Of a stretch of DNA of 16,388 nt, positions 1 through 6,833 are shown in pieces. A program made the position numbers and the translations under genes. The notes under the pieces are model-generated. The model ran no database searches, had not been told where the DNA came from, and worked only from the letters and a program-made list of their open reading frames with translations. Each line of letters opens with the position of its first letter. Positions within the stretch are counted from its first letter, which is position 1. Where the stretch lies: contig DBEP01000056.1 of the NCBI GenBank assembly GCA_002294045.1, positions 190 through 16,577 on the forward strand, in the 5' to 3' direction. The stretch comes from Lachnoclostridium sp. UBA903 (lineage in GTDB: Bacteria > Bacillota > Clostridia > Lachnospirales > Lachnospiraceae).

Positions 1-59
1 TGTGGGTAATAGGCGGCAGAATGAGCGAGGCATATAAAGTGAGTGAGGAGACAGAAGTA
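1..59. repeat. 59-bp exact inverted copy of the tilS 3' end (partner at 536-594)
   Basis: Bases 1-59 are the exact reverse complement of 536-594, which encode about residues 444-463 of TilS (MWVIGGRMSEAYK...). The match ends at base 60 against 535. The two arms are 476 bp apart and enclose most of hpt. The junction at 60/61 falls inside conserved hpt coding sequence. This is either a rearrangement or an inverted (fold-back) chimera at a contig end. Confidence 0.95.
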
Positions 60-501
60 CGGGTATCTGAAATCCCACATAATCAACAGCCACGTCGGCA
101 GTTCTTCTCTCCGGTTTGTCAAGCAGGGTACAGATTTTTATGCTTTTTGGCTTTCTGCTGTTAAGCAGATCAATTAAATATCTTAAAGTATTGCCGGAAT
201 CAATAATGTCTTCCACAATTAATACTTCCTTGCCTTCTATGGAATCGTCCAGGTCCTTAATAATCTTAACTCTTCCTGAGCTTGCCTGTTCGTCTCCGTA
301 GCTGGAAACAGCCATAAAATCCAAGGAAAGGGGTACGGTAAGATTTTTTGCCAGTTCGCAGGTAATAAAAACACCGCCTTTTAATACGCATATCAGGTGA
401 AGCTCTTTTCCCGCATAGTCCTTACTGATTTGCTCTCCTAACTCACGTATTTTCTTATCTACCTCTTCCTCCGCTATCAGTACGCTAACTTTATTTTCCA
501 T
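1..501 (-). CDS. hpt: hypoxanthine phosphoribosyltransferase, 3' end disrupted/chimeric at the window edge
   Basis: Purine salvage enzyme that joins PRPP to hypoxanthine or guanine in the cytosol. Reading down from the ATG at 501, 147 codons (to base 61) match the HPRT family: MENKVSVLIAEEEV at the start, the CVLKGGVFI loop, the SSYGDE segment, and the PRPP-binding signature VLIVEDIIDSGNTL. The family normally continues after the FQIP-like position with about 30 residues ending in a YGLDY...RNLPYIG motif. Here that tail is replaced at base 60 by 20 unrelated codons, which are an inverted copy of the tilS 3' end; the frame stays open to base 1. Only one base separates the tilS stop (503-505) from the start codon, and the GGAGGA ribosome binding site lies inside the last tilS codons, so translation is probably coupled. 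Identity of codons 1-147 is secure; whether the gene is truly broken or misassembled is unresolved. Confidence 0.9.
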   Translation of the reverse strand, partial: MENKVSVLIAEEEVDKKIRELGEQISKDYAGKELHLICVLKGGVFITCELAKNLTVPLSLDFMAVSSYGDEQASSGRVKIIKDLDDSIEGKEVLIVEDIIDSGNTLRYLIDLLNSRKPKSIKICTLLDKPERRTADVAVDYVGFQIPVLLSPHSLYMPRSFCRLLPT

Positions 502-502
502 C

Positions 503-1924
503 TTAATTTCCTCCGTCTAAACTTATCTCAAGTATTACTTCTGTCTCCTCACTCACTTTATATGCCTCGCTCATTCTGCCGCCTATTACCCACATAATAT
601 GGGCACCATCTGCCAATAATGGGAGGAGCTCCCTTTTCTCCCTGGGAATCTTTTCATCAATAAACAAGGTTTTTATTTTCTTCCTGCTGCCTTTTGAATC
701 TATCTGGATATAATCACCTGTTTTCCTTGTTCTGATTAAAACAGTATTTTTTATTTTATCATAGTCAAACCATTTCGTACACCCATTTCTCGGAATTATC
801 ATATTTTTTTTATAATTTATTAACTTTGCATGCAGAATTTGGTTGGTTTGGGGTATTAGGATATCCCCCGGAACGCTTAACCTCTGTTCCCCAGCCGGAT
901 TTAAGGCATCCCGGCACTGGAATTTCTCCTGCGGCTTAAGACCCGGATTGTTTTTCACGGTTATGTTCTCATAGCCTTTAGCAGCCAGTATGCCATAGGG
1001 TAAATCAACGGCTTTACCGACCTGCCTTTCCGCAAGAGCCAGTATCAGTTCTACATGATACTCTTTTACATCTTTTAATTGACCGGCCAGCTGCTTAAAA
1101 ATTTGCCGCACAATCCCTTTTTGTATTACCAAGTCCTCCTGCCTCAGTTTTTCAATATTAATTTCATAAGCCAAATCCTCATGATGATGTATCACTACCC
1201 TTTCAAAGGCGCTTTTTATATTTTTATCCAGGTACGCGTCAATTTCTGATAGTTTCTCTGCCGCTTTTGCAATGTGTTCAACCGACCCGGAGTTTATTTC
1301 CTTTTCCGCAAAACTTATGATTTGGTGCCTGATTTTATTACGGCTGTAATCCTGAGTTAAATTAGTCCTGTCAATCTGATATGATATACCGTTCTCTTTT
1401 AAATAATATTCAATTTCTTCCCTGCCGATACACAATAATGGCCTGATAATATTGTCCCTGACGGCCGGTATGCCCATAAGGCCTTTTATGCCGCTTCCCC
1501 GGAACAAATGAAAAAGAACTGTTTCGGCATTATCATTTCTATTATGTGCAATTGCAATTTTATTACACTGATTTTTCTCAAAACAGTCCCCGAATGCATC
1601 ATAGCGGACCTTGCGCCCCGCTTCTTCCTCCGTTAATCCGTCCGCGGCGGCAAGCCCCCGGACATCCGCTTTTACCAAAGTAAAGGGAACTCTGTTGTCA
1701 AGACATATCTTTCTTACATAAGCCTCATCCTCATCCGCTTCCCTGCCCCGGATGCCATGGTTTACGTGGACTGCAAACAAAATAAGGTTATATACCGGAG
1801 ATAGCTTAAGCAGCACATGGAAAAGGCAGACAGAATCGGCTCCGCCGGAAACACCAATTACAATTCTGTCTCCCTTGTTAATCATATTATATTTTTGAAT
1901 AAAGTCCTGTACTCTATCTAACAT
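503..1924 (-). CDS. tilS: tRNA(Ile)-lysidine synthetase TilS
   Basis: ATP-dependent enzyme that converts C34 of the CAU anticodon of minor tRNA-Ile to lysidine, switching it from Met to Ile identity. It is 473 residues long. The N-terminal N-type ATP-pyrophosphatase domain shows the PP-loop SGGADS at residues 26-31, followed by AVHVNHGIRG and the IAHNRNDNAETVLF motif typical of TilS. A long, less conserved C-terminal half ends in the TilS C domain (IPRNGCTKWFDYDKI...VLIRTRKTGDYI...KKIKTLFIDEKIP). The ATG at 1924 follows GGGAG with a 5-nt spacer. It lies 76 bp after spoIIE and 1 bp before hpt, the usual Firmicutes order, and probably shares a transcript with both. Its 3' end is the source of the inverted copy at 1-59. 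Confidence 0.95.
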   Translation of the reverse strand: MLDRVQDFIQKYNMINKGDRIVIGVSGGADSVCLFHVLLKLSPVYNLILFAVHVNHGIRGREADEDEAYVRKICLDNRVPFTLVKADVRGLAAADGLTEEEAGRKVRYDAFGDCFEKNQCNKIAIAHNRNDNAETVLFHLFRGSGIKGLMGIPAVRDNIIRPLLCIGREEIEYYLKENGISYQIDRTNLTQDYSRNKIRHQIISFAEKEINSGSVEHIAKAAEKLSEIDAYLDKNIKSAFERVVIHHHEDLAYEINIEKLRQEDLVIQKGIVRQIFKQLAGQLKDVKEYHVELILALAERQVGKAVDLPYGILAAKGYENITVKNNPGLKPQEKFQCRDALNPAGEQRLSVPGDILIPQTNQILHAKLINYKKNMIIPRNGCTKWFDYDKIKNTVLIRTRKTGDYIQIDSKGSRKKIKTLFIDEKIPREKRELLPLLADGAHIMWVIGGRMSEAYKVSEETEVILEISLDGGN

Positions 1925-2000
1925 TCCGACTCCCGTAACAACTTAAGGTTTTATAAAACAATCTTTTACCATTTTACCTCTAACTCGCATAAATTTCAAG

Positions 2001-4295
2001 TTACTTACTCCAAAAGCCGGCAACCAGTACGGTCATATCATCCCGCGGAACCCATCCGTTTAATTCCAAAGCCTGATTTAATACGGCATTGGCAATTTCC
2101 TGAGGATTATTCATATGAAGGTCCCTGATAAATTCTTCCAGAAATTCCTCTTTCTCATCACCGGGAATACAATCAATCACTCCGTCCGTTACCATAATAA
2201 CGAAATTCCCGTCATAAAGCTTTCTGGTTATTACATCATAATCCACCTGATTTAATATTCCCGCAGGCAGGGTGGCACAGGTAACGGTTTCCACCAGGTC
2301 ATCCCTTTTAATAAAAGTGGTGGAGGCCCCCATTTTTATAATATCACAAATTCCGGAATAAAGGTTGATGACACTCAGATCAATGGTGGAAAAGGTCTGT
2401 TCCTCCGAACGCAATACCAATATGGAATTAATCAGTTTAATGGCGGATTCCTTCCGAAACCCTGCTTCAATAAACTGCTCCAGTAATTCCACCACAGATT
2501 CGCTTTCTTCACACGCGGATTCCCCGGTGCCCATGCCGTCGGACAAAGTCATGACCACCGTACCAGGCTCCGGATAAATAAAGGAATAATTATCTCCCGA
2601 AATCCTGCCTCCTTCTTTTGTCATTTTGCTCATGCCCGTGAATACGGTAAAATTTGCATCTTCCACAAATATAAAGGTTTCATAGTCCTTGGTTATGACT
2701 TTCTTACAGCTTTCAGAAGGACGCATCCGTTTTCCGAAAACATCACTGATAAATCCCGCCGCTTCCTTGGTAGTAATACACCGGCCCCTCTCCGTACGGG
2801 CGGTCATATAGATTTCCTGCTTATTATTCCTTTTTTCAAAAACCGCAATGCGTTCTACGACAATATGGTTGGCTTTTAGATAATATATCAATTTATTTTT
2901 ACTGGCTTCCGAAGTCTCAACGGTTTTATATAAATCCAGGGAAAAATCATCTATAATATTGGCTACCTCGGATAACTGCCCCGCAATCGCCTCCCGGCTT
3001 TCTGCCAGCCGGTTACGCCAGGACAGGTTTAATTTCGCAATTTCCAATACCCTTTTTGTTTCCGCCAGAAAATTGTCGAGAAAGATGCACCGGCTTGCGA
3101 ATTCGTCCGGTATCTCACTTAATGCTATGGTACCGTTTTTTTCAACTACATCCAGGATATGATAGGCACCCTGATAAGTTTCATAGAAATAATTTTTCCA
3201 GCAGATGTCACATTTGGAACAGTCCTTGCACAAATTTTCCGAAACTTCATCAAAAATATCACTTTTATCTTTTTTGCTTAAATACGTCTTTTTATCCGAT
3301 ATGGAGGAAAACGTATTGGATAAACTGTGAAAGGACTCCGAAAAGTCCCTCAGCTTACCCCTGGCCACATTTTGAACGCTTTGCTTAATAAAGACATCTT
3401 CCTTTTCTCCCTCATCACCGGTATTCACTTTAAAAATCAGGGATTTCGGCAAAAGCAGAAACAGTACCGCGCAGGAAGCCAGCGCCCCAAAGCCGGATAG
3501 ACCGATTTGAGTATTCTGATATAATTCACCAAGTATAATCACTCCTGCCGAATACATAAAAATAGTCACAAACCGGCCCAGTTCCCGGAAAGTTCCCGCA
3601 ATAATGCCCAGCATGCACATCAGCCCGATTTGATTTAACTGTCCGGTTCTTAATGCAAGTATAATCCCGCAGGCCGCACCGGCTAAAGTCCCGTAACCGG
3701 CCCCATACTTATAGCCGGTAAACAGAATGCTGAATAAGGCAGCCGTTATGGCCAGGGAAAAGCCCAGTTCATAAAAATCAGGTATTCCATATATGGCGGC
3801 TGCCAATATGACTGAAATACTGATTATCTGCTCATTATCCAGGGCTTGTCCTCTGATTCCGTGCATTAAAGGCTCCAGGCCTCTCCGGAAAACAAAGCTA
3901 AAGGCAAATATGCATATCCCTTCTCCTATTCCCATTAAAATATTATAGGTGGAATTTTCATACATTAATCCGCCTGCTATGGTTATTGCTGCGGTTACCG
4001 CACCCGCAATTCCGCCTGATACCAATATGGACACCCTTTTATTATTATATTCCATTAATGCCGTTATAACGGATACTACAATGATTACGATTACATATTT
4101 TGCCGTATCCACGGCCGGGAGTGCGGTGAGCATACCTATAAGCACCGCAAGCATAATCGTGAGCCTTCCTTTTCTCTCCAAATAAACCGCTGCAAAATAA
4201 CCGATTGCAATCGGATTTATTCCTGCGAAAACAGCCCGCGCCATGACTATCCCCAGGATATTGACCAAAAATTTTCTCATATTCAATTCTTTCAT
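2001..4295 (-). CDS. spoIIE: stage II sporulation protein E (membrane PP2C phosphatase)
   Basis: Bifunctional sporulation protein: it helps place the polar septum and dephosphorylates SpoIIAA in the forespore to release sigma-F. It is 764 residues from the ATG chosen here. Roughly the first 290 residues are a run of hydrophobic membrane segments. A cysteine cluster CxxCxxCxxC (about 356-365, CKDCSKCDIC) follows, then a central regulatory region. The C-terminal PP2C domain shows SGDNYSF (about 566-572), the metal-binding LSDGMGTG (about 584-591) and a terminal RDDMTVLV. The frame can be read from a TTG at 4316, but that codon overlaps the AGGAGG at 4308-4313; the ATG at 4295, 12 nt downstream of this site, is preferred. 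The gene has its own promoter (see 4373-4439). It is somewhat shorter than the B. subtilis protein (827 residues), as far as I recall. Confidence 0.95.
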   Translation of the reverse strand: MKELNMRKFLVNILGIVMARAVFAGINPIAIGYFAAVYLERKGRLTIMLAVLIGMLTALPAVDTAKYVIVIIVVSVITALMEYNNKRVSILVSGGIAGAVTAAITIAGGLMYENSTYNILMGIGEGICIFAFSFVFRRGLEPLMHGIRGQALDNEQIISISVILAAAIYGIPDFYELGFSLAITAALFSILFTGYKYGAGYGTLAGAACGIILALRTGQLNQIGLMCMLGIIAGTFRELGRFVTIFMYSAGVIILGELYQNTQIGLSGFGALASCAVLFLLLPKSLIFKVNTGDEGEKEDVFIKQSVQNVARGKLRDFSESFHSLSNTFSSISDKKTYLSKKDKSDIFDEVSENLCKDCSKCDICWKNYFYETYQGAYHILDVVEKNGTIALSEIPDEFASRCIFLDNFLAETKRVLEIAKLNLSWRNRLAESREAIAGQLSEVANIIDDFSLDLYKTVETSEASKNKLIYYLKANHIVVERIAVFEKRNNKQEIYMTARTERGRCITTKEAAGFISDVFGKRMRPSESCKKVITKDYETFIFVEDANFTVFTGMSKMTKEGGRISGDNYSFIYPEPGTVVMTLSDGMGTGESACEESESVVELLEQFIEAGFRKESAIKLINSILVLRSEEQTFSTIDLSVINLYSGICDIIKMGASTTFIKRDDLVETVTCATLPAGILNQVDYDVITRKLYDGNFVIMVTDGVIDCIPGDEKEEFLEEFIRDLHMNNPQEIANAVLNQALELNGWVPRDDMTVLVAGFWSK

Positions 4296-4372
4296 TCTTC
4301 TTTCTGCCCTCCTCAAATCGGATTTTGATTCCCGGTTGTCTTTTCCTGCCAGGAAATATCCGTTAGACCTGT

Positions 4373-4439
4373 ATTATAGGTTTTGGGGGTTAAAATGTTT
4401 GTCAAAAATCAGGGAGGGTTTGCAAAAAGTTTTTGACAA
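4373..4439 (-). promoter_or_regulatory. spoIIE promoter with 21-bp spacer and Spo0A-box-like sites
   Basis: On the minus strand a perfect TTGACA (4400-4405) and a perfect TATAAT (4373-4378) are separated by 21 bp instead of 17. Two TTGTCAAAA-type sequences, each one base off the Spo0A core TGTCGAA, lie at 4398-4408 (plus orientation, overlapping the -35) and 4430-4439 (minus orientation). B. subtilis spoIIE and spoIIG are known to have sigma-A promoters with over-long spacers and Spo0A boxes near the -35. Spo0A control here is inferred from that resemblance. Confidence 0.75.
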
Positions 4440-4535
4440 GAATTTCAAAGAATGCCTGATAGAATCGAATCTAGAGAGTTAAGGCTCATTAAGAAATTCA
4501 CTTTAGGTTACGAATCATTTTGCAGCTTTACGATA

Positions 4536-4656
4536 CATAAGAAAGACTCTGGCGCTGACGCGCTGTCACTTTAGTGACAATTACCGATGGCGCGTCATGC
4601 GCATCCCGCGGAGCGTTTTTATCAATAGGACGCAACTTCCTATTGAATAAAAAAAC
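4536..4656. repeat. composite intergenic repeat, copy A
   Basis: This non-coding block between the spoIIE promoter and the tRNA terminator resembles copy B (7792-8037). It starts with the 11-mer cataagaaaga (also at 7815-7825). It contains a small hairpin tgtcac-ttta-gtgaca (4564-4579). The segment 4589-4656 is about 90% identical by eye to 7972-8037, sharing ggcgcgtcatgcgcatccc, then cggagcgttttta. It ends in a hairpin with arms at 4615-4630 and 4638-4656 around a 7-nt loop, ATAGGA/TCCTAT being the inner stem. The right arm runs into the terminator T-tract of the tRNA gene. No open frame of interest is seen. The function is unknown; it could be a MITE/REP-like element. Confidence 0.8.
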
Positions 4657-4697
4657 CTGTTATATTCTTTACCAGGGCAGGTAAATCAATTAACAGG
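4649..4697 (-). terminator. intrinsic terminator of the tRNA-Met gene
   Basis: On the minus strand a CCTGTTA/TAACAGG outer stem (4691-4697 with 4656-4662) encloses an inner TTTACC/GGTAAA hairpin and is followed directly by seven T (4655-4649). It begins about 30 nt after the tRNA 3' end. Confidence 0.85.
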
Positions 4698-4727
4698 AAC
4701 CTTTTTATATTATTTAGTTAAAATAAA

Positions 4728-4801
4728 TAGCGAAGGGCGGATTTGAACCGCCGACACCGCGGGTATGAACCGCGTGCTCTAGCCAACTGAGCTACTTCGC
4801 C
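4728..4801 (-). tRNA. tRNA-Met (anticodon CAU), elongator type
   Basis: A 74-nt cloverleaf on the minus strand. The acceptor stem GGCGAAG pairs with CTTCGCT (G1-U72) and the discriminator is A. The D arm is GCTC...GAGC, the anticodon stem CGCGG/CCGCG has loop TTCATAC (CAU), the variable loop is GTGTC, and the T arm GGCGG-TTCAAAT-CCGCC is intact. CCA is not encoded. The CGGTTCATACCCG anticodon arm and the G1-U72 pair match the elongator tRNA-Met of Bacillus as I recall it, and the initiator GGG/CCC stem is absent. Minor tRNA-Ile (the TilS substrate) also has CAU but a different arm sequence. A tRNA-Met at this spot between divIC and spoIIE is also found in B. subtilis. Confidence 0.93.
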
Positions 4802-4816
4802 GAAGTGACGAACTAC

Positions 4817-4845
4817 ATTATAACTGCTTTTCCCATGCTTGTCAA
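4817..4845 (-). promoter_or_regulatory. tRNA-Met promoter, perfect sigma-A consensus
   Basis: On the minus strand TTGACA (4840-4845) and TATAAT (4817-4822) are separated by exactly 17 bp. The -10 lies 15 nt upstream of the mature tRNA 5' end. This suits strong constitutive transcription of the tRNA, independent of the divIC operon upstream. Confidence 0.9.
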
Positions 4846-4906
4846 CCTAATAATATAAGTTATTATCAAATTGGGTTATGGAAAAGGCCGCATAAAAAAA
4901 TCAGTA

Positions 4907-5197
4907 TTACTCTTCGGCTTTAAATATGATTTCGTCTTTATAAACCAGTCCCAGCTTTTTCCTGGCCATCTCTTCTATATACTTTTTAGTCTGCACATAA
5001 GCCTTTTTCTCCTGTATATCTTCAGACAGCTCCTGCTCCTGTTCAATATTATCCTTTAATTCGGCAATCCGGGCAGCAGATTTTACATTGGCTTTATCCA
5101 GTTCCTGCCGGTTGTAGGTAACAATTCCGCAAATCATCAGTACCATAACTGCGATTAAGCCTAAGCCTGTCCTTCTTTTTTTTCTCTTTCTTCTCAA
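4907..5197 (-). CDS. divIC: septum formation initiator, DivIC/FtsB-like
   Basis: Small bitopic division protein of the DivIC/FtsL/FtsB complex that links early and late divisome parts at the septum. It is 96 residues: a strongly basic N terminus (RRKRKKRR), one membrane helix (about residues 12-26, LGLIAVMVLMICGIV), a coiled-coil region rich in E, K and Q, and the conserved C-terminal IEEMARKKLGLVYKDEIIF motif. The start is a TTG at 5197, 7 nt after an AGGTG ribosome binding site that lies at the end of yabQ. It is the last gene of the tight yabP-yabQ-divIC group, with two bases between yabQ and its start. The family assignment is firm; divIC rather than ftsL/ftsB is based on gene order. Confidence 0.9.
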   Translation of the reverse strand: MRRKRKKRRTGLGLIAVMVLMICGIVTYNRQELDKANVKSAARIAELKDNIEQEQELSEDIQEKKAYVQTKKYIEEMARKKLGLVYKDEIIFKAEE

Positions 5198-5199
5198 AA

Positions 5200-5700
5200 C
5201 TAATCACCTTTTTCATTTTCAGATACTGCTATTTTACCTGATTTCTTAACTTTTTTCAATGATTTTAATAAAAAGCGTATAAATTTTTTGATTTTATTAA
5301 ATATCCACGAAAATATTCTTTTAATTTTCCGGCATAAAAACCTTACCGGTTTAAATATAAGCGCTATTAACCTGCCGATCAGATTTATAATCTGATTCAA
5401 TAAACCGGAGACGGTACCCACAGCTATTTCACTGATGGTATAGTGATAAAAAATCATTCCCAGAAGTATTGCCAGGATTGCAAAGCCCCGGATAATACCG
5501 TTATTCTGCTGATACATCATATGAAATATCAACAGGCCGGATATAACCCAGTATATCAAGTCTTCGATAGCAACAATTAAGCTGCTGTGTATAATGATTC
5601 TTCTTAGTATACGCAATGCATCGTATATTATTAACAGCAGAGCACCCCATAATACGGAGGTTCCGAAAAAGCGCAGTTCTACCATAATCGCATCGTTCAT
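5200..5700 (-). CDS. yabQ: sporulation protein YabQ
   Basis: Membrane protein required for spore cortex formation, known from B. subtilis to act in the mother cell and to be made under sigma-E. From the ATG at 5700 it has 166 residues. Hydrophobic segments occur near residues 8-28, 44-62 and 70-90, with further hydrophobic stretches, and the C-terminal third is very rich in lysine (KIKRIF...KKIKKFIRF...KKVKKSGK). The frame also opens with a GTG at 5718, but a GGAGGA at 5711-5716 sits 10 nt before the ATG and overlaps that GTG region, so 5700 is preferred. It lies just after yabP and just before divIC, the classic order, which supports the name more than the poorly conserved sequence does. Confidence 0.85.
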   Translation of the reverse strand: MNDAIMVELRFFGTSVLWGALLLIIYDALRILRRIIIHSSLIVAIEDLIYWVISGLLIFHMMYQQNNGIIRGFAILAILLGMIFYHYTISEIAVGTVSGLLNQIINLIGRLIALIFKPVRFLCRKIKRIFSWIFNKIKKFIRFLLKSLKKVKKSGKIAVSENEKGD

Positions 5701-5719
5701 TTCCTGCTTCTCCTCCACA

Positions 5720-6007
5720 TTATTTGAACAGTCTGCTGATTAAGGATTCACCGGATTTTCCATAACTGTTTGTATCGGAATAAGTCAGGCTGTCGATTTT
5801 TCCGTCCACGTCTACTTCACCTTTTTCCAGGGTAAGACGGTTTACATGTAAATCATTGCCCCGAAGCATTAATATCCCCTGTTCTGTTTCTAAGAGTACT
5901 TCACCTGCATCAAAAGACAACACGTCTTTTACTCCGGTAATTGCTGCCGAATTCCTCGCATTTAAACTCACTTTATGATATCTCTGAACCTGTTGTTTTT
6001 CATCCAT
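5720..6007 (-). CDS. yabP: sporulation protein YabP
   Basis: Small spore protein of the YabP/YqfC family, needed for spore envelope development and working with YabQ at the forespore surface. It has 95 residues with the family features LNARNSAAITGVKDVLSFD, then LLETEQGILMLRGNDLHV and LEKGEVDVDGKIDSLTY. No membrane segment is seen. The ATG at 6007 follows AGGGGG by 8 nt. The 120-bp gap to rqcP suggests its own promoter: AATACAAT at 6027-6034 (minus strand) resembles the sigma-E -10 CATACAAT, but I see no convincing -35 at the right spacing, so this is only suggestive. In the same gap, 6071-6092 and 6112-6133 are an imperfect direct repeat (about 18 of 22) with a 41-bp period. Confidence 0.92.
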   Translation of the reverse strand: MDEKQQVQRYHKVSLNARNSAAITGVKDVLSFDAGEVLLETEQGILMLRGNDLHVNRLTLEKGEVDVDGKIDSLTYSDTNSYGKSGESLISRLFK

Positions 6008-6127
6008 AATAAAAGCCCCCTAATATATTGTATTTCATTTCAGTATATTAAAAGACTCCTGATTTCATGCCAAAATGTATCCATTATTGAAACGTTCCGG
6101 ACGGGCTGACAAAAAAAGTATCCGTTA

Positions 6128-6367
6128 TTAAATATATTTGTATAATTCTTTTGCATCGTCTTTACGGACGGTTTCCTGGACATCCAGAACCTGGACTTTC
6201 ACTGATTTGCTGCCAAATCCGATTTCAATCACATCATTTACTTTAACGGCAGTCGAAGCTTTTGCCGGCTTTCCGTTTAACAGTACACGCCCGGCATCAC
6301 AGGCTTCATTTGCTACGGTTCTTCGTTTAATTAACCGGGAAACTTTTAAAAATTTATCCAGTCTCAT
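6128..6367 (-). CDS. rqcP: S4-domain RNA-binding protein RqcP (YabO/Hsp15 family)
   Basis: RqcP binds stalled 50S subunits carrying peptidyl-tRNA and, with RqcH, drives C-terminal alanine tailing in ribosome-associated quality control (known for B. subtilis YabO). It has 79 residues and consists almost entirely of one S4 domain: MRLDKFLKVSRLIKRRTVANEACDAG, then RVLLNGKPAKASTAVKVNDVIEI. Length and sequence are typical. The ATG at 6367 has AGGAG at 6 nt. It follows the HU gene across a strong terminator (6396-6486), so part of its expression must come from read-through or from a promoter inside that region that I could not identify. Confidence 0.9.
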   Translation of the reverse strand: MRLDKFLKVSRLIKRRTVANEACDAGRVLLNGKPAKASTAVKVNDVIEIGFGSKSVKVQVLDVQETVRKDDAKELYKYI

Positions 6368-6395
6368 GATATTCTCCTATCTATGAATTTTATTC

Positions 6396-6486
6396 AAAAA
6401 AGAAGCTGTTATAAAAATCACATCCAGCCGATAAATGGCTTTACTCAGCACATTTAAGGTATGAATTTGATTTTTATAACAGCTTC
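6396..6486 (-). terminator. large stem-loop terminator after HU
   Basis: Arms 6468-6486 and 6402-6420 are a perfect 19-bp inverted repeat (minus-strand reading GAAGCTGTTATAAAAATCA) followed by six T. The loop is 47 nt, longer than usual, with a possible small AGCC/GGCT hairpin inside. It begins 16 nt after the HU stop codon. Confidence 0.85.
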
Positions 6487-6502
6487 CCTTAATTGTCGTT
6501 GA

Positions 6503-6778
6503 CTATGCGTTAATAACGTCCTTTAAAGCTTTTCCTGCTTTGAACTTTGGAGCTTTAGATGCTGCAATAGTTATAGCCTCTTTTGTCTGAGGGTTTCTGC
6601 CTGTTCTTGCCGGTCTTTCGGTTACTTCAAATGTACCGAAACCAACTAACTGAACCTTTTCGCCTTTTGTCAGTTCTTCTGTTACGACATCAATAAATGC
6701 CTTTAATGCCTTTTCTGAATCTTTCTTGGATAATTCTGTTTTTTCTGCAATTGCTGCAACTAATTCTGCTTTGTTCAT
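6503..6778 (-). CDS. hup: DNA-binding protein HU
   Basis: Histone-like nucleoid protein; it binds and bends DNA as a dimer without strict sequence preference. It has 91 residues, typical for HU: MNKAELVAAIAEKTELSKKD, then the saddle motif VQLVGFGTFEVTERPARTGRNPQT with the intercalating RNP at residues 61-63, and a C-terminal helix KFKAGKALKDVINA. The ATG at 6778 follows AGGAGG by about 10 nt. It is 55 bp after mazG, probably cotranscribed with it, and ends in its own strong terminator. An 8-bp hairpin AAATAATC/GATTATTT (6818-6839) spans the mazG stop just upstream; it has no T-run. Confidence 0.97.
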   Translation of the reverse strand: MNKAELVAAIAEKTELSKKDSEKALKAFIDVVTEELTKGEKVQLVGFGTFEVTERPARTGRNPQTKEAITIAASKAPKFKAGKALKDVINA

Positions 6779-6833
6779 GGATAAAACTCCTCCTCTAAAG
6801 TATTTGATTTTTTGTTGAAATAATCTTAAATGA

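Noticed and set aside
116..301. 61-codon plus-strand frame over hpt
   Set aside because: Antisense to conserved HPRT coding sequence; low-complexity serine-rich shadow.
4296..4316. TTG start giving a 771-residue SpoIIE
   Set aside because: The TTG codon overlaps the AGGAGG ribosome binding site at 4308-4313; the ATG at 4295 uses that site.
4728..4801. Minor tRNA-Ile(CAU), the TilS substrate, or initiator tRNA
   Set aside because: The anticodon arm CGGTTCATACCCG and G1-U72 fit elongator tRNA-Met, and the initiator GGG/CCC anticodon stem is absent.
5701..5718. GTG start adding six residues to YabQ
   Set aside because: GGAGGA lies directly after the GTG and is positioned for the ATG at 5700.
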